NCBI RefSeq assembly: GCF_002095435.2 | Contig: NZ_MJEJ02000048.1 | Coordinates: 124,001-188,000 of the forward strand | Direction of reading: 5' to 3' | Source: Williamsia sp. 1138 | Lineage (GTDB): Bacteria; Actinomycetota; Actinomycetes; Mycobacteriales; Mycobacteriaceae | Length of the DNA: 64,000 nucleotides | Shown: positions 9,123 to 20,220 of the stretch, one piece after another | Layout of the letters: each line of letters starts with the position of its first letter | Position numbering within the stretch: the stretch's first letter is position 1 | Made by a program: the position numbers and the translations under genes | Notes under the pieces: generated by a model | Databases searched by the model: none | Told to the model about the DNA's origin: nothing | The model's input: only the letters and a program-made list of their open reading frames with translations

Positions 9123-9140
9123 GAGTCCGATGTACTTAAC
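9120..9140. promoter_or_regulatory. HAIR-like operator (HspR binding site)
   Basis: GTTGAGT-N7-ACTTAAC agrees with the HAIR consensus CTTGAGT-N7-ACTCAAG at 11 of 14 positions with the correct 7-base spacing. HspR binding at this place would cover the -10 element and block transcription. In Streptomyces lon is known to be repressed by HspR, which makes the position persuasive. hspR itself is not in this window. Confidence 0.65.
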
Positions 9141-9152
9141 TTTGGAGGAAAC

Positions 9153-11477
<2,325 letters not shown>

Positions 11478-11488
11478 CCATCGACACC

Positions 11489-11525
11489 AAGACCCCACCG
11501 ACATCTCGACTGTCGGTGGGGTCTT
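11489..11525 (+). terminator. Hairpin terminator after lon
   Basis: A 15-base-pair perfect stem (11489-11503 with 11511-11525) and a 7-base loop (TCTCGAC) begin 11 bases after the lon stop. The stem ends in CTT and is followed by CGTCT, so the U tract is weak, as is usual in high-GC actinobacteria. Confidence 0.85.
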
Positions 11526-11665
11526 CGTCTATCGTCCATGTCGTGCTTATCTGCTCCCCGACGATGATGCAGCCGCACGCCTCGAGACGCTGCCCACTCT
11601 CAACAGTTTCGGCGTCCGGACGTTCGGCACCAACTTGCTGACCATCCGCATCGATTTGGACTGAC

Positions 11666-11992
11666 ATGGCCTACGACGACGACCTCGCCGATCGGATCCG
11701 CGAACTGGTAGGCCCCGAGCCCGGGGTGTCCGAGAAGCGGATGTTCGGCGGGCTGGCGTTCCTGATCAACGGGCACATGGCCGTTGCCGCCAGCGGTCAG
11801 GGCGGACTCATGGTCCGGGTGGACCGTGACGAGCGCGAGGCACTGCTGAAGGGCAAGTTCGTATCACCGATGATCATGCGCAACAGAGAGACCCGCGGAT
11901 GGTTGCGCGTCGACGCCGACGGCCTCAAAACGAAACGGCAGCTGCAGACGTGGGTCGCGCGAGGCGTCGAACAGGCGCGGTCTGCTCGGTGA
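11666..11992 (+). CDS. TfoX N-terminal domain family protein
   Basis: A 108-residue single-domain protein of the TfoX/Sxy N-terminal family, shown by the pattern KRMFGGLAFLINGHMAVAASGQGGLMVRVD and the later TRGWLRVDADGL. In proteobacteria full-length TfoX controls competence. Stand-alone versions in actinobacteria have no known task and may bind a ligand, so I keep the family name only. It faces the DUF4436 gene with 12 bases between the two stop codons. Confidence 0.85.
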   Translation: MAYDDDLADRIRELVGPEPGVSEKRMFGGLAFLINGHMAVAASGQGGLMVRVDRDEREALLKGKFVSPMIMRNRETRGWLRVDADGLKTKRQLQTWVARGVEQARSAR

Positions 11993-12004
11993 GATCGGGC
12001 GCTG

Positions 12005-12841
12005 TCAGGCAGCCTGTTTCCACCAGGCGATCACGTACAGCGCCAGCGATGTGACCAGACCGACGAGCACCCAGAGCACGACCGAATAGTCGACCCACGA
12101 TCCGAACGGCGGTGTACCGGGGAAGATGTTGCGAAGTGGCAGCACTGCGAACAACATCACCGCGAACCACGTCACCATCGGGGGCTGAAATGCCTTGCGG
12201 TGACGTACCGTCTGGATCGAGACAAAGAGGGTGCAGATCGGCAGGACGATGAGCATCACGCACAACGCGAGATCGAATGTCAATGAACCGGCAGTCCTCG
12301 ACGACGTGATCGTGAACGCCTGGCCCTCGGTCGGGTCGGTGTCGCCTGCCTCGACGTCCCAGCCGATGAGCGAATCGGTGATCGCGACCTCGGTGGGCAA
12401 TGCCGTGTCGTTCGGGCCGTAGGCCCGGACGGAAACCGACTCCGAGGTATAGGTGTCGAAGGGCCAGTGTCGAATGTCGCCGTCGCTGTACAACGTCACC
12501 GGCAGCGTGCCCGGCCGCGACCCGCTCGAGAACTGGATGTTCGAGGCAGAGAGCATCGGCGACACATCTATCAGCAGATCCTCTTTGAGGTCGCCCCTCG
12601 CATCGAGCAGATCGGCGCCGGGATAGACGGAAACGTGACCGCTCACCGAGAAGTCGGCACCGTTCACGGCATCTACGTCGAGGTAGATCAACACCCCGTT
12701 CGCTGCCGGTTCACGCGAATCCGAATCGTCGTCGGCGTTGCCCGCGGCGTAAGCCACCAGCACAGCGATATAGACGATCAACAGACCGACCACAATCGCC
12801 AGACCCTTTATCCACGTTGGTCGTTTACCGGTCTCCACCAT
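12005..12841 (-). CDS. DUF4436 family membrane protein
   Basis: A 278-residue membrane protein. One N-terminal transmembrane span (WIKGLAIVVGLLIVYIAVLV) is followed by an extracytoplasmic beta-rich domain of about 150 residues with a conserved HWPFDTYTSESV segment, then three C-terminal spans. This one-plus-three layout is typical of DUF4436. The ATG at 12841 was preferred because homologues begin just before the first span; an upstream extension is low-complexity and has no match. Just upstream on the same strand is a small secreted protein gene, so the two may be co-transcribed. Function unknown. Confidence 0.8.
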   Translation of the reverse strand: MVETGKRPTWIKGLAIVVGLLIVYIAVLVAYAAGNADDDSDSREPAANGVLIYLDVDAVNGADFSVSGHVSVYPGADLLDARGDLKEDLLIDVSPMLSASNIQFSSGSRPGTLPVTLYSDGDIRHWPFDTYTSESVSVRAYGPNDTALPTEVAITDSLIGWDVEAGDTDPTEGQAFTITSSRTAGSLTFDLALCVMLIVLPICTLFVSIQTVRHRKAFQPPMVTWFAVMLFAVLPLRNIFPGTPPFGSWVDYSVVLWVLVGLVTSLALYVIAWWKQAA

Positions 12842-12857
12842 TCGGTGAGTGTATCGG

Positions 12858-13235
12858 CTAGAGCTCGAAATAGAGGACGTTGTCGGTCCAGTTGCCGTCG
12901 CCGTTCGATGTGGTGACGACATGTAGGAGGATCGGAGTGAAGCCGCAATCGAAGGCAGTGGCAACGGACGACTCCCCGGGCTCGAGAGTGCCGAAGGTGT
13001 ACGGCCACAGTCCCGGCTGGACATGCACCGTGACGTCTCTGGCGACGTGATCGCCGCGGTTGGTCACCCGGACGGCGCAGGCGTTGAGTCCCTCGCCCTG
13101 CGCACGTTCGATGCCGACGTCGGGCACACCTGTACTCCCCCACGGTGCCGCGCCGGCGGTGCCCGCACCGGCCGTCGCGATGGCCAGGCCCACAATCATC
13201 CCCAGCCCGGCCCCGAGCCGCTGTCGAAATGTCAT
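12858..13235 (-). CDS. Small secreted protein, unknown function
   Basis: A 125-residue protein with a clear N-terminal signal peptide (MTFRQRLGAG, a hydrophobic core, then AGA-AP as a likely cleavage site near residue 30). The mature part has two Cys (ACAVRV and FDCGFTP) that could form a disulfide, and a beta-rich CARDB-like flavour (VTNRGDHVARDVTVHV...EPGESS). The start is supported by GGGGAGGA just before the ATG; longer versions would hide the signal peptide. It lies 16 bases upstream of the DUF4436 gene on the same strand. I do not recognise a named family. Confidence 0.7.
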   Translation of the reverse strand: MTFRQRLGAGLGMIVGLAIATAGAGTAGAAPWGSTGVPDVGIERAQGEGLNACAVRVTNRGDHVARDVTVHVQPGLWPYTFGTLEPGESSVATAFDCGFTPILLHVVTTSNGDGNWTDNVLYFEL

Positions 13236-13310
13236 CAGATTCCTCCCCACGGTGCCCTCATGCCTGGTTAGGTTACTCGGCAGGAAGTACATACGAGGGG
13301 AAGATCGAGC

Positions 13311-13751
13311 ATGGGAACAGTACGGCACAGCTCGCAGGTCAGCGCGCCCCGGGAGCGTGCGTTCGCGTACGTCAACGACCATGAGCACGTCCCGGACTGG
13401 ATGTTCGGGGTGAAGAAGTTCGACCCGGTCTCCGAGGTCACCTATGGACTCGGCTCCGCCTTCGACGTGGTCATGAACGTAGGTCCGAAGGCCTTGTCCG
13501 CAACGGTCGAGGTCACCGAGTTCGTCGAGAACGAATTGATCCGTCTCGAGTCGATCAAGGGGTTCAACGCGGCGACCGTCTGGCGATTCGCCGACACGGA
13601 GAGCGGGACCAATGTATCCGTGGAATTCTCCTACGAGCTTCCCGGCGGCATCGCCGGGCGCGCGTTGGGAGCGATGATCGAACCCTTTGCAGGACAGGTC
13701 ATCAAGCACACCGATTCATCGCTCAAAGCCAAACTGGACGCGCCCGCCTGA
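13311..13751 (+). CDS. SRPBCC (START-like) family protein
   Basis: A 146-residue protein with the helix-grip SRPBCC fold, which binds hydrophobic ligands. Visible are the opening SSQVSAPRERAFAYVNDHEHVPDW, the central glycine-rich turn and the long C-terminal helix (GRALGAMIEPFAGQVIKHTDSSLKA). The start ATG has GAGGGGAAG upstream. No catalytic role can be read. It converges on leuS with 12 bases between the stops. Confidence 0.85.
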   Translation: MGTVRHSSQVSAPRERAFAYVNDHEHVPDWMFGVKKFDPVSEVTYGLGSAFDVVMNVGPKALSATVEVTEFVENELIRLESIKGFNAATVWRFADTESGTNVSVEFSYELPGGIAGRALGAMIEPFAGQVIKHTDSSLKAKLDAPA

Positions 13752-13763
13752 CCCCCACCGGGA

Positions 13764-16610
13764 TCAGGGGACGATGTTCACCATCCGGCCGAGTACGACG
13801 ATCACCTTACGGGGTTCGCCGTCGAGGAGTTCGACGATCTTGGGGTCGGCGAGTGCCGCGGCGCGAACCGTTGCCTCATCGGCGTCGGCGGCAACCGTGA
13901 TCCGGCTCTTGACCTTGCCCTTCACCTGGATCGCGTACTCGATGGTGTCGTCGACGAGCCAAACCGGGTCCGGGGTCGGGAACGGTCCGTGCGCCAAGGA
14001 TTCGGTGCCGCCCAACCGCTCCCACAGTTCCTCCGCCGCATGCGGTGCCACCGGCGCCAGCATCAACACCAGTGGCTGCACCGCATCTCGGGGGGCACCT
14101 GCGGGATACTGCTTGGTCAGATGATTGGTCAACTCGATCAACTTGGCGACGGCGGTGTTGTCGCGAAGATTGCTGTAGTCCTCACGCACTCCGGCGATCG
14201 TCTTGTGCAGCAACCGGTTCGTGTCGTCCGTGAGTGCGTCCTCGGTGACCCGGGTCGCGCCGCTCTCCTCGTCCACCACCAGCCGCCACGCTCGCTGCAG
14301 GAACCGCTGTGCTCCGACGACATCCTTGGTCGCCCAGGCCCGCGAGGTGTCCAGCGGACCCATCGACATCTCGTACACCCGCAGGGTGTCGGCACCGTAA
14401 TCGCGGCAGATGTCATCGGGCGCAACGGAGTTCTTGAGCGACTTGCCCATCTTCCCGTATTCGCGGTTGACCTCGTTGCCCTCGTAGAAGAACTTTCCGT
14501 CTTCTTCGGTGACCTCTTCGGCCGGCACGTAGATGCCTCGCGAGTCGGTGAACGCGTACGCCTGGATCATGCCCTGGTTGTAGAGCCTGCGGTATGGCTC
14601 GGCCGAGGACACGTGACCGAGGTCGAACAGCACCTTGTGCCAGAACCGTGAATAGAGCAGGTGCAGCACCGCGTGCTCGACACCACCGACGTAGAGGTCG
14701 AGTCCACCGGGATCGGTCGGACCATGCAGGTCCGGTCGCGGACCCATCCAGTACGCCTCGTTCTCCTTGGCGCACAATTCCTTCGAGTTCTCGGGATCGA
14801 TGTACCGCAGCTGATACCAGGAGCTGCCCGCCCACTGCGGCATCACATTGGTGTCGCGGGTGTAGTCCTTGAGCCCGTCGCCCAGATCGAGTTCCACATT
14901 GACCCAGTCGGTCGCCTTTGCCAGCGGCGGTGAGGGCTCACTGTCCGCATCGTCGGGGTCGAACGAGATCGGTGCGTAGTCGACTACGTCGGGCAGCTCC
15001 ACCGGCAGCATCGAGTCCGGGATCGAGTGTGGGGCTCCCGCAGCGTCATAGACGATGGGGAACGGCTCGCCCCAGTACCGTTGCCGAGCGAACAACCAAT
15101 CCCGCAGCTTGTACTGGATCGTGCCGCGCCCGGAGCCCTCTGCTTCCAGCTTCTCGATGATCGCGACCTTGGCCTCGTCGACGGACTTGCCGGTCAAGAA
15201 ACCGGAGTTCACCAGGGGCCCGTCACCCGTGTACGCCTGTTCGGCGACGCCCTGCTCGGATCCGATCACCTCGATGATCGGGAGCCGGAAGGCGGTGGCG
15301 AACTCGTAGTCGCGACCGTCGTGAGCTGGCACGGCCATGATCGCGCCGGTGCCGTAGCCGATGAGCACGTAGTCGGCTATGAACACGGGAACCTGCTCGC
15401 CGTTCACGGGATTCGTCGCGTAGCTCCCGGTGAAGACACCGGTCTTCTCCTTGTTCTCCTGGCGCTCGAGATCGGACTTCGCCGCGATGGTCTCGCGGTA
15501 TTTGGCGACTGCGGCCGCGGGGGTGGCAGCGCCGAACGTCCACAGCGAGTCGACGTCGGCCGGCCACGCTGCGGTCGTGAGCTGGTCGACCAACTCGTGT
15601 TCGGGGGCCAGCACCATGTACGTCGCACCGAAGAGGGTGTCGGGGCGGGTGGTGAAGACCTCGATGGGTCCGGCCGGGGAATCGAACGAGACCTGTGCGC
15701 CACGGGATCGTCCGATCCAGTTGCGCTGCATGGTCTTGACCTTCTCGGGCCAGTCCAGCAGATCCAGGTCGTCGAGGAGCCGATCGCTGTACGCGGTGAT
15801 CCGCATCATCCACTGCCGCAGATGTTTCCGGAACACCGGGAAGTTTCCGCGATCACTGCGCCCGTCGGCGGTGACCTCTTCGTTGGCCAGCACGGTGCCC
15901 AGCCCCGGGCACCAGTTGACGAGCGAATCGCTCTGGTAGACGAGCCGGTACTCATCGATCACGTCGTTCTTGGCCGCCTGGTCGAGATCGGCCCAGTCGC
16001 GGCCGTCGCCCAGAGTTCGTGCTCCGGAATCGAGTTCGGTGATCAGTTCGGGGATTCGGCGGGCCTTGCCCTGCTCGGTGTCGTACCAGGCGTCGTAGAT
16101 CTGCAGAAAGATCCACTGGGTCCAGTGATAGAACTCGACGTCGGTGGTGGCCACCCGACGGCGCTCGTCGTGCCCGAGGCCGAGGCGGCGGATCTGCTCC
16201 AGATACCGCTCGATGTTGGCCTCGGTGGTCGTCCGTGGATGCGTACCCGTCTGCACCGCGTACTGCTCGGCGGGCAGCCCGAACGAGTCGAAGCCCATCG
16301 TGTGCAGGACGTTGTGGCCGTTCATCCGGTGGAACCGCGCATAGACATCGGTGGCGATGAAGCCCAGCGGATGGCCTACGTGCAGGCCCGAGCCCGACGG
16401 GTACGGGAACATGTCCTGCACGAACAGCTTGGCGTCGGGCCCGGCGAACTCCGAGAGATCGCCGGCCAACTCGCCGACGGGGTTGGGCGCTTCGAAGGTG
16501 CGCCGCTCGGTCCAGTTCCGCTGCCAGCGCTCCTCGATCTGCCCCGCGAGCTGCGCCGTATAACGGTGCTGCGGGGAATCGTCAGGGCCAGGAGTCGTCG
16601 AACCAGTCAC
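13764..16610 (-). CDS. leuS: Leucyl-tRNA synthetase
   Basis: A 948-residue class I synthetase charging tRNA-Leu. The HIGH-type motif appears as HVGH in [16 protein letters not shown], and the KMSKS motif as KMGKS. The large editing domain lies between them, with the [13 protein letters not shown] segment, and a C-terminal tRNA-binding domain follows. Length is typical for actinobacterial LeuS. leuS near yqgE and the MFS gene resembles the Rv0037c-Rv0041 neighbourhood of M. tuberculosis (synteny from memory). Confidence 0.97.
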   Translation of the reverse strand: MTGSTTPGPDDSPQHRYTAQLAGQIEERWQRNWTERRTFEAPNPVGELAGDLSEFAGPDAKLFVQDMFPYPSGSGLHVGHPLGFIATDVYARFHRMNGHNVLHTMGFDSFGLPAEQYAVQTGTHPRTTTEANIERYLEQIRRLGLGHDERRRVATTDVEFYHWTQWIFLQIYDAWYDTEQGKARRIPELITELDSGARTLGDGRDWADLDQAAKNDVIDEYRLVYQSDSLVNWCPGLGTVLANEEVTADGRSDRGNFPVFRKHLRQWMMRITAYSDRLLDDLDLLDWPEKVKTMQRNWIGRSRGAQVSFDSPAGPIEVFTTRPDTLFGATYMVLAPEHELVDQLTTAAWPADVDSLWTFGAATPAAAVAKYRETIAAKSDLERQENKEKTGVFTGSYATNPVNGEQVPVFIADYVLIGYGTGAIMAVPAHDGRDYEFATAFRLPIIEVIGSEQGVAEQAYTGDGPLVNSGFLTGKSVDEAKVAIIEKLEAEGSGRGTIQYKLRDWLFARQRYWGEPFPIVYDAAGAPHSIPDSMLPVELPDVVDYAPISFDPDDADSEPSPPLAKATDWVNVELDLGDGLKDYTRDTNVMPQWAGSSWYQLRYIDPENSKELCAKENEAYWMGPRPDLHGPTDPGGLDLYVGGVEHAVLHLLYSRFWHKVLFDLGHVSSAEPYRRLYNQGMIQAYAFTDSRGIYVPAEEVTEEDGKFFYEGNEVNREYGKMGKSLKNSVAPDDICRDYGADTLRVYEMSMGPLDTSRAWATKDVVGAQRFLQRAWRLVVDEESGATRVTEDALTDDTNRLLHKTIAGVREDYSNLRDNTAVAKLIELTNHLTKQYPAGAPRDAVQPLVLMLAPVAPHAAEELWERLGGTESLAHGPFPTPDPVWLVDDTIEYAIQVKGKVKSRITVAADADEATVRAAALADPKIVELLDGEPRKVIVVLGRMVNIVP

Positions 16611-16693
16611 TTGACCAGCGTAAAGCGTTGCTCACGCGCACCTCACCGCGGCCTGCGCAGTGCTGATTTGCACCGGGCTCGTATCCTGTTCTG

Positions 16694-17137
16694 GTGACCG
16701 TTGCTGCCCTGATCTTCGCCGCTCTCGCGCTGGTGCTGGCGCTGGTCTGTCTGACCGCAGGCGTCCTCGGAACCCTGTCCCGTCTGCCACGTAACCGCTG
16801 GCTCGGCATCCGTTCCACTGAAACACTGCAGAGCGATGAGGCCTTTGTACTCGCCAACCGGGTCGCAGGACCAGGCGTCATCTGCGCCGGAGTGGTGCTG
16901 GCCATGGGCGCGGCGCTGGCCGCGGCGGTCGGTGGCGGAATCGGACTGATCGTCGCCCTCGCCGCCATCACCGTCGGCATCGGTATCGCCGGCGTGGTGG
17001 GCTCCCTTGCCATCCGCGCCGCCGCCGTTGCCGCACCCGCCCCGGCGTCCGACTGCGGCGTTTCCGGCGGGTGCACCAGCTGCTCCCTGCAGAGCATGTG
17101 CGTGACCGAGGACAGCGCCGCAGGCCCAAAGGCCTGA
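16694..17137 (+). CDS. SdpI family membrane protein
   Basis: A 147-residue membrane protein starting with GTG. The segment NRWLGIRSTETLQSDEAFVLAN is the characteristic short motif of the SdpI/YhfL C-terminal family, and it is flanked by three hydrophobic spans. The tail is Cys-rich (SDCGVSGGCTSCSLQSMC), which is unusual for the family and could bind metal or form disulfides. Bacillus SdpI gives immunity to a killing toxin, but most actinobacterial members are uncharacterised. It is divergent from leuS. Confidence 0.75.
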   Translation: MTVAALIFAALALVLALVCLTAGVLGTLSRLPRNRWLGIRSTETLQSDEAFVLANRVAGPGVICAGVVLAMGAALAAAVGGGIGLIVALAAITVGIGIAGVVGSLAIRAAAVAAPAPASDCGVSGGCTSCSLQSMCVTEDSAAGPKA

Positions 17138-17140
17138 GGC

Positions 17141-17398
17141 TCACTCCTTGTTGGTGGCCTTCCGTAGCCGCTCGATGTGTTCGGACGCCTCCGCTTTAGT
17201 GAGGTCGGCCGTGATCGTCTCGCCCGCATCGCGGGCCAAGGTGTCGAGGTAACTGCGCTGCGCACCGGTCATCGGTTCGTCCCCGGTCACCCAGTCGTCC
17301 GGATCCTTTTCCGTGGTGTTGCCTGCGCCGGCACCCAGGACTTCACCGGTGTCGGCTTCCGACGAGGTGCCATTTTCCGAATCTTTGTTCGATGTCAT
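17141..17398 (-). CDS. DUF3072 family protein
   Basis: An 85-residue acidic protein with a disordered N-terminal half. The conserved part is DDWVTGDEPMTGAQRSYLDTLARDAGE followed by LTKAEASEHIERL, the hallmark of DUF3072. This resembles SAP-like or short helical nucleic-acid-associated modules, but no function is known. It ends 3 bases from the SdpI-like stop, in convergent orientation. Confidence 0.85.
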   Translation of the reverse strand: MTSNKDSENGTSSEADTGEVLGAGAGNTTEKDPDDWVTGDEPMTGAQRSYLDTLARDAGETITADLTKAEASEHIERLRKATNKE

Positions 17399-17419
17399 GT
17401 CCTCGGTCTACCCAGAAGT

Positions 17420-19453
17420 TCAGGGAACCAATCGTGACACCGGCACATTGATGTAACTCGGCGCATTCGGGTCGAGTTGGATGTGTTCGGGCTTGAGTTC
17501 CGACTCGTTCAGGAGCGGCCGCAGCGGCAGTCCCTTGGGGAAGTTCATCGCGAACACGTCGATGCGCAGCCGATGCCCGGGTTTGATCAGTGCATCCGTG
17601 GCCAGCAGACCGACGTCCAGTTGCACCGGCTGACCGGGGACCACCGGCTGACGGGTTTCCAGGGTCAGCGAGTTCACCGGATCGATGACATCACCGTTCG
17701 GCGCGTAGCCGGTCTTCTCCTGGTCGAGAGCGCGCAGCGATGCCATCAACTGGCCCGAGGTCAGCACCGTCGACGTTCCGTCGGGTGCCACGTCGTTGAG
17801 TGTTGCCGTCCAGTAGCCATCTGTGGCATCCATGACCGTGTTCAGGTGCAGGTTCACCGGGCCACTCACCGTGGTTGCTTCCGTGACCGGCGGGGTGGTG
17901 AAGGTGAGCGCGTTGGTCTCGGCGATCCGGGCGTCGTCGGCGCAGAACGAGAACACACCCACGATGCCTGCGGTCTGCTGAGCGGCGTCCCGCGAACACA
18001 GGGTCGTCAGTCCGGGCGCGATCGTCATCCGGCCACGACTCGCGGACGGCGTCGCGGACAACGAACCGTCGCGGACGGCGTGCGGCGCCGTGCCACTGGC
18101 CCGGTCGGACAGGTACAGCCGCTGGTTCTCCATCCCCGGCTGCGGGAAGTCCGGGGCGGTGATCCACCCGTTGCCCTGCTGGTACAGCGTGGCCGGACCG
18201 TAGTTCTCGATCCCGTTGTCGATGCCCTTGAGCCACTTGTCGAACCAGGCCTGTTGCAACACATCCAGCCGAGGCGGATAGCCCGGCTCACCGAATCTGG
18301 TGCCCGGATTGATGTGGTACGTCGGGCCCATGATCAGTTGCTTCTTGCCGCCGGAGAGCGGGATGTTGTCGAACATCCGCCACTCGCTGTTGGTGAACAG
18401 GTCGTGCCAGCCGCCGTAGATCATCGTCGGAACCTTGATGTTCTGGGCGTAGTCCTGCCACCCGGTGCGTTCCGCAGAACTCTCGTCGAGCAGGTTCATC
18501 GTGCGCGGCGGCAGTTCACCGATGCTGGGAGCGGTCAGCGCGTCGAGCAGCTGGGGTGCGAAGACCGCCGGATCGGACAGCCGCGACGACAGCCACTTCC
18601 AGTCGAAGGTGCCGTCCAGCATCGACCCGACGTCCGGCACGAACTTGAGCCCGTTGACCAGGGTCAGCCACAACGGCAGGAATCCGAAGCCGAGTGCGCC
18701 ACCGGGAGCGACGATGTCGCGGATCAGGTCACCACCTGGCTCCACCGGGAAGATCGCCTTGAGCGCTTCAGGATTCTTGTTCGCAGCGTGGATCTGGTTG
18801 ATCGCCGAGTAGGAGATACCGCTCATGCCCAGCTTGCCGTCGGACCACTTCTGTTTCGCGGCCCAGTCGATGACCTCGAGGGTGTCCTGCTGTTCCCGCG
18901 CGCGGAAGACATCCCAGACACCTTGGGAGAAGCCGGTGCCGCGAACATCCACGACCACCTGGGTATAGCCGGAGCGTACGAGTTTGGAGTCGACCGAAAA
19001 GGCCTGGACGCCGCCGCCTTTGAGGGCCTGGATCAGATCGGCGAGGCCGTCGATGGGGGTGCCCGAGAAGTTCAGCAGATCAGCGAGCTGGATGGCCAGC
19101 GGTCCGAGCACCGGGTTGGACAGCGCCGCCTCGGCGACCGCGGAGACCAATTTGGTGTACGGCGTCATATTGAGGATCACCGGCGTCTTGGTGTCGACCG
19201 GGCGGCCGGCCGCATCGGCGGGCCGGTAGATGTTCGCCTTGAGTACGGTGCCGTCGCTCATCGTGATCGGGACGTCCCACTGCACGTGGGTTCCCGGGTA
19301 CTGCAGATTGGTGTCGTGCTCGGCTAGCCAGCGCTTACCGTCGGCGCCTCCACTCGGATCTGCCACCGCGGCAACGGGATTGATCAATCCCGCTGTCAAC
19401 GCCAGTGACATCGCGCCTGCGACGATCCCCACGAACCGAACCGAAAGCCTCAT
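17420..19453 (-). CDS. Secreted CocE/NonD family hydrolase (X-Pro dipeptidyl peptidase-like)
   Basis: A 677-residue exported alpha/beta hydrolase. A signal peptide (MRLSVRFVGIVAGAMSLALTAG, ending AVA-DP) starts at an ATG preceded by GAGGGGGAG, which fixes the start. The hydrolase domain has the nucleophile region GMSGISYSAINQ and a later Asp/His region, and the C-terminal half is the jelly-roll X-Pro peptidase domain. Members cleave esters or amides, for example in the cocaine-esterase group. The substrate here is unknown. Confidence 0.88.
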   Translation of the reverse strand: MRLSVRFVGIVAGAMSLALTAGLINPVAAVADPSGGADGKRWLAEHDTNLQYPGTHVQWDVPITMSDGTVLKANIYRPADAAGRPVDTKTPVILNMTPYTKLVSAVAEAALSNPVLGPLAIQLADLLNFSGTPIDGLADLIQALKGGGVQAFSVDSKLVRSGYTQVVVDVRGTGFSQGVWDVFRAREQQDTLEVIDWAAKQKWSDGKLGMSGISYSAINQIHAANKNPEALKAIFPVEPGGDLIRDIVAPGGALGFGFLPLWLTLVNGLKFVPDVGSMLDGTFDWKWLSSRLSDPAVFAPQLLDALTAPSIGELPPRTMNLLDESSAERTGWQDYAQNIKVPTMIYGGWHDLFTNSEWRMFDNIPLSGGKKQLIMGPTYHINPGTRFGEPGYPPRLDVLQQAWFDKWLKGIDNGIENYGPATLYQQGNGWITAPDFPQPGMENQRLYLSDRASGTAPHAVRDGSLSATPSASRGRMTIAPGLTTLCSRDAAQQTAGIVGVFSFCADDARIAETNALTFTTPPVTEATTVSGPVNLHLNTVMDATDGYWTATLNDVAPDGTSTVLTSGQLMASLRALDQEKTGYAPNGDVIDPVNSLTLETRQPVVPGQPVQLDVGLLATDALIKPGHRLRIDVFAMNFPKGLPLRPLLNESELKPEHIQLDPNAPSYINVPVSRLVP

Positions 19454-19556
19454 CGGCTCCCCCTCTGTACACCCCGACCCCAAGCATCGCCGATGAGACG
19501 ACGCTCACAACTGCTGAGGAAGAGTAACAGGCTCACAACAAGGTGTGAACGGGACG

Positions 19557-20132
19557 TCAGTTTCTCTCGAGCTCGATCGGGTGGGTCGCGAGCAGCGGCA
19601 GGGGCCACGGCTGGCGGCGCATCACCTGCGACCACAGGTCCATCTCCGCCGGGGCGATCACGTCGTCGGGTAGCGAGGGCGCCACGATCCAGCTACCGGT
19701 CCTCAGTTCGTCTCCCAGTTGCCCGATCCCCCAGCCCGCGTACCCCGCGAAGATCCGGACGCCCGACAGCGCCTCGGCCAGGTCCTCGGCGTCGGCATCC
19801 AGATCGACCAGCACCACCCGGCCCTCGACGTGGCGAAGAGCCGGCAGATGGCCGATGCTCACCCCCGGCCGGACCACACCCAGACACAGGGCCGAGTCCT
19901 GTTTCACCGGACCGCCCACGAAGATCGCCTTCGGCCGGGCGGCGGTGTCGGTCCACGCGGGCAACAAGTTGTGCACAGCCGTCTGACTCATCCGGTTGAG
20001 GACGACGCCGAGACTGCCCGCGTCGTTGTGCTCGATGATGTAAATCACCGTGCGCCGAAAGGTCGGCTCGGCCAGATCCGTCGAGGCCATGAGCAAGCTG
20101 CCTGCAGACACCTCGATTGAACTGGGTGACAT
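19557..20132 (-). CDS. YqgE/AlgH family protein
   Basis: A 191-residue protein of the YqgE/AlgH family, recognised from GSLLMASTDLAEPTFRRTVIYIIEHNDAGSLGVVLNRM and FVGGPVKQDS, then FAGYAGWGIGQLGDEL. It is a cytosolic alpha/beta protein, linked to alginate regulation in Pseudomonas but of unknown role here. Its M. tuberculosis homologue is Rv0038. It is divergent from an MFS transporter, the same pairing as Rv0037c/Rv0038. Confidence 0.93.
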   Translation of the reverse strand: MSPSSIEVSAGSLLMASTDLAEPTFRRTVIYIIEHNDAGSLGVVLNRMSQTAVHNLLPAWTDTAARPKAIFVGGPVKQDSALCLGVVRPGVSIGHLPALRHVEGRVVLVDLDADAEDLAEALSGVRIFAGYAGWGIGQLGDELRTGSWIVAPSLPDDVIAPAEMDLWSQVMRRQPWPLPLLATHPIELERN

Positions 20133-20220
20133 CGCTTCATCATGTCACGGTCAGGGGCGATTTCGCGTGTGCAGTTCCGCTGCGGCAGCACGCCGAGGCC
20201 ACAAGGTTTGTACGCTGGTG

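Larger units (their letters stand above)
8839..9152. promoter_or_regulatory. Intergenic control region before lon
   Basis: A 314-base gap between the divergent SCO6745-type gene and lon. Its right third holds the lon control signals listed separately (inverted repeat at 9085-9098, ECF promoter at 9097-9122, HAIR element at 9120-9140). Its left two thirds (8839 to about 9060) contain short open frames on both strands, but none has both a credible start with a ribosome site and a recognisable product, so I leave it unassigned. Confidence 0.6.

Noticed and set aside
11521-11664. A possible small gene end directly before the TfoX-like gene
   Set aside because: The frame LLPDDDAAARLETLPTLNS looks protein-like but has no start codon, and it begins inside the lon terminator. 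It could be a remnant.
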